Positions 31,939 to 35,343 of a stretch of DNA of 35,343 bases are shown piece after piece. The DNA is taken from the NCBI GenBank assembly GCA_017537245.1, contig JAFYLD010000026.1, positions 1 through 35,343 on the forward strand, given 5' to 3'. The stretch is from Clostridia bacterium (GTDB lineage Bacteria > Bacillota > Clostridia > Oscillospirales > Acutalibacteraceae). A program made the position numbers and the translations under genes. Position 1 is the first letter of the stretch. Each line of letters starts with the position of its first letter. The notes beneath the pieces are model-generated. The model was given only the letters and a program-made list of their open reading frames with translations. It ran no database searches and had not been told where the DNA came from.

Positions 31939-32231
31939 CATCCGTATTTATTTAAATCGACGCATCCGTCGGCTTCAAAAACTACGCCTTCGTCCTCTAG
32001 CATTTTGCGTTGTGTTTCGCCACCGCCAAACACAAATGCATCCGCCACCCTGCCTTCACGATTTACCACGCGATGACAAGGAATAATTCCAGGGGCAGGA
32101 TTATTGTGTAGCGCATAACCTACAACTCGCGCCCAACGTGGATTGCCCGCAAGCATTGCCACTTGACCATAGGTCGCAACGCAACCTTTTGGTATTTGAC
32201 ACACTACGTCATATATCTTTTTAAATACCAT
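31920..32231 (-). CDS. MGMT/AGT-family DNA-binding protein (single domain)
   Basis: A 103-residue protein equal to the C-terminal DNA-binding domain of O6-alkylguanine-DNA alkyltransferases: IPKGCVATYGQVA, then RVVGYALHNNPAP and IIPCHRVVNREGRV. The active-site Cys in PCHRV is kept, so unlike Atl proteins (PWHRV) it might still accept alkyl groups, although the N-terminal domain is absent. The ATG at 32231 is supported by TGGGG at 32240-32244; a GTG nine bases upstream is possible. Role in alkylation repair inferred. Confidence 0.88.
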   Translation of the reverse strand: MVFKKIYDVVCQIPKGCVATYGQVAMLAGNPRWARVVGYALHNNPAPGIIPCHRVVNREGRVADAFVFGGGETQRKMLEDEGVVFEADGCVDLNKYGWKNEAR

Positions 32232-32278
32232 TGCACACACCCCATTTTAGTTTATCGGTGTATATTTTTATCAATTTT

Positions 32279-32318
32279 AGCGTTTATATGCATTAATCAA
32301 ACAAATAACATAAACGCT
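32279..32318 (-). terminator. Inverted repeat at the end of the transporter gene
   Basis: AGCGTTTAT (32279-32287) and ATAAACGCT (32310-32318) form a 9-bp perfect stem with a 22-base loop that contains the transporter stop codon. There is no clear T run, so terminator function is uncertain. Confidence 0.4.
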
Positions 32319-33424
32319 ATAAGAATAGCAAGAATACCAAAGTTAAAAGCGCTAAACTGCTTTATATAACTGAACGTACCGTTAGGGTTATGCTTGGTAT
32401 ATTCGCGGAAAGTAATAAGGCTTGCAAGCGACGCTATAAGCGTACCTGCGCCACCAATATTTACACCAACTAACAAATCGGCATAATTGCCTGTAAACTG
32501 CGATAACAAAATTGCCGACGGCACGTTACTTATAACCTGGCAAGACGCTACGCTAAAGAGCATTGTGTTTTTCTCTAAAAGATAAGAAAACGCGTTTTGC
32601 ACCACGTCTATTCGCGCCATGTTGCCCGCAAAGATAAAGAAAAATACAAAGGTTAACAGTAGAGGGTAGTCCACTTTTTTAAGCGCAGAGCGATCAACAA
32701 ACAACAAGACCGCTGTTATCACTACAACTCCCACATAATACGGTATAGTTCTAAATACTATCGCGATACTTAGCACAAAAAGCGCCAAATAAAGCACTGT
32801 TTTGCCTAGTGGTAAGTTCGCCTTTTCACCGCTTACTTTGAGTGGTTCCGGTCGCACAAACACTATACAACAAAGTGTAATAATTGCAATTGACACAACA
32901 AAGGGTGGCGCCATAATCGACACAAACTCGCCGTTTGGAATGTTGAATTTAGTATATAGGTAAAGGTTTTGCGGATTACCAAACGGAGTCAACATACCGC
33001 CTAAGTTTGCTGCAATATTTTGCATAATAAAGGTAAAAGCCATATACTTTTGTTTGTCTGTACTGCTAAGCACAAAAAAGCCTAGCGGCAAAAAGGTAAG
33101 CAGCGCCATATCGTTTGCGATAAGCATAGAGCCGATAAAGGTTATATAAACTAACGCCAAAACGCAAAGACGAATATTTTTAAACAACTCAACGATTTTT
33201 TGCGCCAAGGTATAGAAAAATCTGATGTTTTTTAGCGCGCAAACAACCGCCAAAACACTATAAAGGCAAGAGATTGTTTTAAGGTCGATATAACCCAAAT
33301 ACTCGCGGTCAACAGGTATAATTATGCTTGTAATAACAGCCGCCACAAGCGCCACGCACATAACCACGTTGCTTTTTAAAAACACAAGCACACTAGAACA
33401 AAAGTTGCTTTTTTGTGTAGTCAT
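32297..33424 (-). CDS. SLC13/ArsB-type anion transporter
   Basis: A 375-residue membrane protein with about ten hydrophobic segments and the inverted-repeat motifs of the ion-transporter superfamily: IANDMALLTFLPLG in the first half, GNPQNLYLY, and ISNVPSAILLSQF in the second half. Family members carry arsenite, dicarboxylates, sulfate or phosphate with Na+ or H+. No arsR or arsC gene lies near, so the substrate is open. GGGGAGGTAAG precedes the ATG. Confidence 0.9.
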   Translation of the reverse strand: MTTQKSNFCSSVLVFLKSNVVMCVALVAAVITSIIIPVDREYLGYIDLKTISCLYSVLAVVCALKNIRFFYTLAQKIVELFKNIRLCVLALVYITFIGSMLIANDMALLTFLPLGFFVLSSTDKQKYMAFTFIMQNIAANLGGMLTPFGNPQNLYLYTKFNIPNGEFVSIMAPPFVVSIAIITLCCIVFVRPEPLKVSGEKANLPLGKTVLYLALFVLSIAIVFRTIPYYVGVVVITAVLLFVDRSALKKVDYPLLLTFVFFFIFAGNMARIDVVQNAFSYLLEKNTMLFSVASCQVISNVPSAILLSQFTGNYADLLVGVNIGGAGTLIASLASLITFREYTKHNPNGTFSYIKQFSAFNFGILAILIAFMLFV

Positions 33425-33442
33425 TCTCTTACCTCCCCTTAT

Positions 33443-33471
33443 ATTTTATTCACTCTAAAAAACCTTGACAA
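33443..33471 (-). promoter_or_regulatory. Promoter of the SLC13-type transporter gene
   Basis: On the minus strand TTGTCA (33466-33471), 17-base spacer, TAAAAT (33443-33448). Confidence 0.8.
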
Positions 33472-33510
33472 TTTTACTGCAACAAGCAAAAAAAGTCAAT
33501 ATTTTATTAC

Positions 33511-33549
33511 GCAAAAAAGACCGCATGCACTCTTGTAAACGCGGTCTTT
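33511..33549 (-). terminator. Terminator after the GtrA gene
   Basis: AAAGACCGC / GCGGTCTTT, 9-bp perfect stem with a 16-base loop; T6 follows on the minus strand. Confidence 0.85.
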
Positions 33550-33559
33550 CATATAATCA

Positions 33560-33973
33560 TTATTCTTTTGTAGCGGTATCAAGACTTTTGCCAAATACCA
33601 CAAAACGTTGATATAAATACTCGCTAACAAAATTGACCGCCATAGTAAACGCCAAAACGATATACTCGTTTATATGTAACTGTGTCGTAAACACGTCGGT
33701 CCACCAAGTAGATAGCGGCGCAAACACCAAATAAAACGCCGCCACTTTTAGCATTGCAATGGGCACGTTATTTGCTGATTTAAAGGTAAATTTGCGATTT
33801 AGGGTGAAATTCCATAACACTGATAAGGTCAAAGATATCAAATAAGAAATCCAAGAATCTAATTGTGCAAACTCGTTTAGTAACGTAAACGTTACCGTTT
33901 CGATTACGCCTGCGCTTATCGAAAAAAACAAAAATTTTGTCGCGCGCCAAATTTCGGTCTTTTTATTAGTCAT
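33560..33973 (-). CDS. GtrA-family membrane protein
   Basis: A 137-residue protein with four hydrophobic helices and the GtrA signature WNFTLNRKFTF after the second helix and YLYQRFVVF at the end. GtrA-like proteins help move lipid-linked sugars or belong to cell-surface polysaccharide synthesis. No glycosyltransferase is adjacent, so its pathway is unknown here. AAGGGGCG precedes the start. Confidence 0.92.
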   Translation of the reverse strand: MTNKKTEIWRATKFLFFSISAGVIETVTFTLLNEFAQLDSWISYLISLTLSVLWNFTLNRKFTFKSANNVPIAMLKVAAFYLVFAPLSTWWTDVFTTQLHINEYIVLAFTMAVNFVSEYLYQRFVVFGKSLDTATKE

Positions 33974-33995
33974 ATTTATCGCCCCTTTAAATAAA

Positions 33996-34024
33996 ATTAT
34001 ATCATAAAAATATTATAAATTCAA
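33996..34024 (-). promoter_or_regulatory. Promoter of the GtrA gene
   Basis: On the minus strand TTGAAT (34019-34024), 17-base spacer, TATAAT (33996-34001). Its -35 box stands two bases from that of the divergent yhcH-type promoter. Confidence 0.8.
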
Positions 34025-34026
34025 TC

Positions 34027-34055
34027 TTGTGCAATAAATTAAAATGGTATATAAT
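34027..34055 (+). promoter_or_regulatory. Promoter of the YhcH-family gene
   Basis: TTGTGC (34027-34032), 17-base spacer, TATAAT (34050-34055). Confidence 0.75.
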
Positions 34056-34082
34056 TATATAAAACAAAAAGGAGTTTTTATT

Positions 34083-34541
34083 ATGGTATTTGATAATCTT
34101 AAAAATTGCGAACTTTATTACAGTCTACACCCACGTTTTCGCGAAGGTTTTGACTTTATTAAAAAAGCCATTGCCGAAAATCTAGAAGCAGGCAAATATG
34201 AAATTGACGGCAAAGAGCTTTGGGCATCGGTACAAGAATACACCAGCAAGCTACCGTCAGATGCAAAAGCCGAGGCACACAAAAACTATATTGATATTCA
34301 GTATATCGTGTCAGGCGCAGAAGTTATCGAAGGCTTTGATATAGCGAGAGCAACCCCCAAAAGCGAATACAACGACGTAAAAGACGTTATGTTTTATGAG
34401 GACGATGCAAGCGCTACAAAGGGTATATTAAACGCCGATGAATACGGCATTTTCTTCCCTAACGACGTTCACAAACCAGGTATGTGCCTAAACGGTATTC
34501 AAAATACAGTTAAGAAAATCGTAGTTAAAGTTAAAATATAA
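34083..34541 (+). CDS. YhcH/YjgK/YiaL (DUF386) family protein
   Basis: A 152-residue cupin-like protein: GKYEIDGKELWASVQEY, EAHKNYIDIQYIVSG and FFPNDVHKPGM are family motifs, with His/Glu residues for a metal. Relatives such as YiaL, NanQ and EbgC lie in sugar-acid, sialic-acid and beta-galactoside operons and some act as sugar anomerases or epimerase-like enzymes. ATG at 34083 is supported by AAGGAG (34069-34074); the upstream in-frame ATG at 34044 overlaps the spacer of the promoter and is rejected. Confidence 0.92.
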   Translation: MVFDNLKNCELYYSLHPRFREGFDFIKKAIAENLEAGKYEIDGKELWASVQEYTSKLPSDAKAEAHKNYIDIQYIVSGAEVIEGFDIARATPKSEYNDVKDVMFYEDDASATKGILNADEYGIFFPNDVHKPGMCLNGIQNTVKKIVVKVKI

Positions 34542-34546
34542 AAACA

Positions 34547-34574
34547 AAAAGAGCCGAGTTGCCTCGGCTCTTTT
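34547..34574. terminator. Bidirectional terminator
   Basis: AAAAGAGCCGAG / CTCGGCTCTTTT, 12-bp perfect stem with loop TTGC, T/A tracts on both sides. It ends the YhcH gene and the convergent Cys/His-repeat gene. Confidence 0.92.
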
Positions 34575-34577
34575 ATT

Positions 34578-35342
34578 TTAATAATCGTGTTCGTCACAAT
34601 AATAGCCATAATCGTTTCGCTTATTACTGCATCCGTATCTCGAGCATTTATGTGCATAACAATAATCTGCATTACTCTCTTTTCCTCTTGTACATCCGCT
34701 TTCAATACAAGTGTGTTCGTGACAATAATCACTAGCACCATAGGTTAACTCATAGCAAAACGAATTGTAGCACGTATGCGAATAACAATACTCAGAGTTG
34801 TAGGTTTTGCTGCTTGTACAACCACTTGCGCCGCATGTGTGGTCAGAACAATAATTACTACCATTTGCAACGCCATTATAACAACCGCTCGACCAACAAG
34901 TGTGAGAATAGCAGTAATTAGACGACGATGATTTTGAAGAATTACATCCGCTCGCTGCGCACTTGTGATCACTACAGTAATATTTACCGTCTACCGCTCT
35001 ATTATCACAATTGTAATTGTCGCATTTATGAGTTGAGCAATACGATGACGAAGAATATCTTGAAGAAGTGCAGCCACTTACAAGACATTTATGGTTAGTG
35101 CAATAATCGCTACCACTCGCCGCCGCACTATTGCAACTATAGTTATAACACTTATGATCATAGCAATAATTAGACGAAGAATACGTTCCGCTGCTACATC
35201 CACTTGCTGCGCACTGGTGCTGATTACAATATGCTCCCCAAACATTAACATTATTGTAACAACCACTCTTATAACAATAGTAACTATTTTGACTTTGTGT
35301 TGACGCCGTACCTGGGACCACTGTAGAATAATCATAATCATA
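34578..35342 (-). CDS. Cys/His-repeat protein, 11 units visible, 5' end outside the window
   Basis: An open frame runs from the right edge to a TAA at 34578-34580 with no stop upstream, so the start is missing; a GTG at 35321 is only an internal codon or weak start. The visible part has a short Ser/Thr/Gln segment, then 11 tandem units of about 21 residues with C-x4-C-x9-[Y]-C-x2-H, joined as H-[KT]-C. Units alternate between SGC types rich in Ser/Lys (second, fourth, sixth, eighth, tenth) and types with a non-GC or N-rich start, giving a 42-residue period. It is a longer relative of the protein at 17140. It is rich in Tyr, Ser, Asn and Cys and probably binds metal. Location unknown because the N-terminus is missing. 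Confidence 0.8.
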   Translation of the reverse strand, partial: YDYDYSTVVPGTASTQSQNSYYCYKSGCYNNVNVWGAYCNQHQCAASGCSSGTYSSSNYCYDHKCYNYSCNSAAASGSDYCTNHKCLVSGCTSSRYSSSSYCSTHKCDNYNCDNRAVDGKYYCSDHKCAASGCNSSKSSSSNYCYSHTCWSSGCYNGVANGSNYCSDHTCGASGCTSSKTYNSEYCYSHTCYNSFCYELTYGASDYCHEHTCIESGCTRGKESNADYCYAHKCSRYGCSNKRNDYGYYCDEHDY

Positions 35343-35343
35343 A

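Noticed and set aside
35078-35341. Additional reading frames on both strands across the Cys/His-repeat gene
   Set aside because: They are shadows caused by the repeated low-complexity DNA; only the frame with regular Cys/His spacing and a terminator-adjacent stop is protein-like.

Overview
The window looks like a chromosomal segment of a low-GC Gram-positive bacterium of the Bacillota, most likely a gut-type member of the Clostridia. The reasons are many sigma-A promoters with TTGaca-N17-TATAAT spacing, strong AGGAGG-type ribosome binding sites, intrinsic terminators, cell-wall-binding PASTA and LysM modules, and the housekeeping gene set. Genus cannot be judged from sequence alone.

Layout. 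1-963: a terminator, an array of small hairpins arranged in two opposite orientations, a four-helix-bundle protein of the 23S-intervening-sequence type, and an overlapping small lipoprotein gene. 1192-11101: a nine-gene operon with a perfect consensus promoter, which is the most interesting part. It encodes a ubiquitin-like (Ubl) protein, an E1-like activating enzyme, an E2-like conjugating domain fused through a membrane region to an FHA domain, a RING-like protein, and two JAB/MPN (JAMM) proteins. It also encodes an exported trypsin-like protease and two membrane proteins with paired zinc ribbons, one of which carries three PASTA repeats. 11123-16641: a membrane-anchored XRE regulator, ychF, alr, glpK and a monoacylglycerol-lipase-like hydrolase. 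16641-18144: an accessory patch with a mini HNH nuclease, a Cys/His-repeat membrane protein interrupted by an in-frame TGA, a gene remnant and a REP-like hairpin. 18145-20902 (minus): CapA-like phosphatase, HprK-like P-loop protein and HAD phosphatase. 21056-22966: an unusual phosphoribosyltransferase and rhaA. 23012-28252 (minus): alaS, HIT protein, phosphoribosyltransferase, PAP2 phosphatase and CE15-like esterase. 28369-34541: isochorismatase-type hydrolase, PlsC-like acyltransferase, DUF1846 protein, an AGT-type DNA-binding protein, SLC13/ArsB-type transporter, GtrA protein and YhcH protein. 34578 to the right edge (minus): a partial gene for a second, longer Cys/His-repeat protein.

How the operon may work. 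The Ubl, E1, E2, RING and JAB set resembles a complete eukaryote-like conjugation and deconjugation cycle. Most of its parts are tied to the membrane: the E2 sits on a six-helix membrane domain, both JAB domains have a transmembrane anchor, and the second JAB protein ends in an extracellular LysM. PASTA repeats and a secreted serine protease face outside. I infer an envelope-coupled Ubl modification system, perhaps responding to cell-wall state and, through FHA, to Ser/Thr phosphorylation. Operons with YukD-like Ubl, E1, E2, JAB and RING-like genes have been predicted before by comparative genomics. What seems unusual here is the combination with PASTA, LysM, FHA and protease modules, the apparent active/inactive JAB pair, and a Ubl with a short tail after a candidate glycine. 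Substrates and function are unknown.
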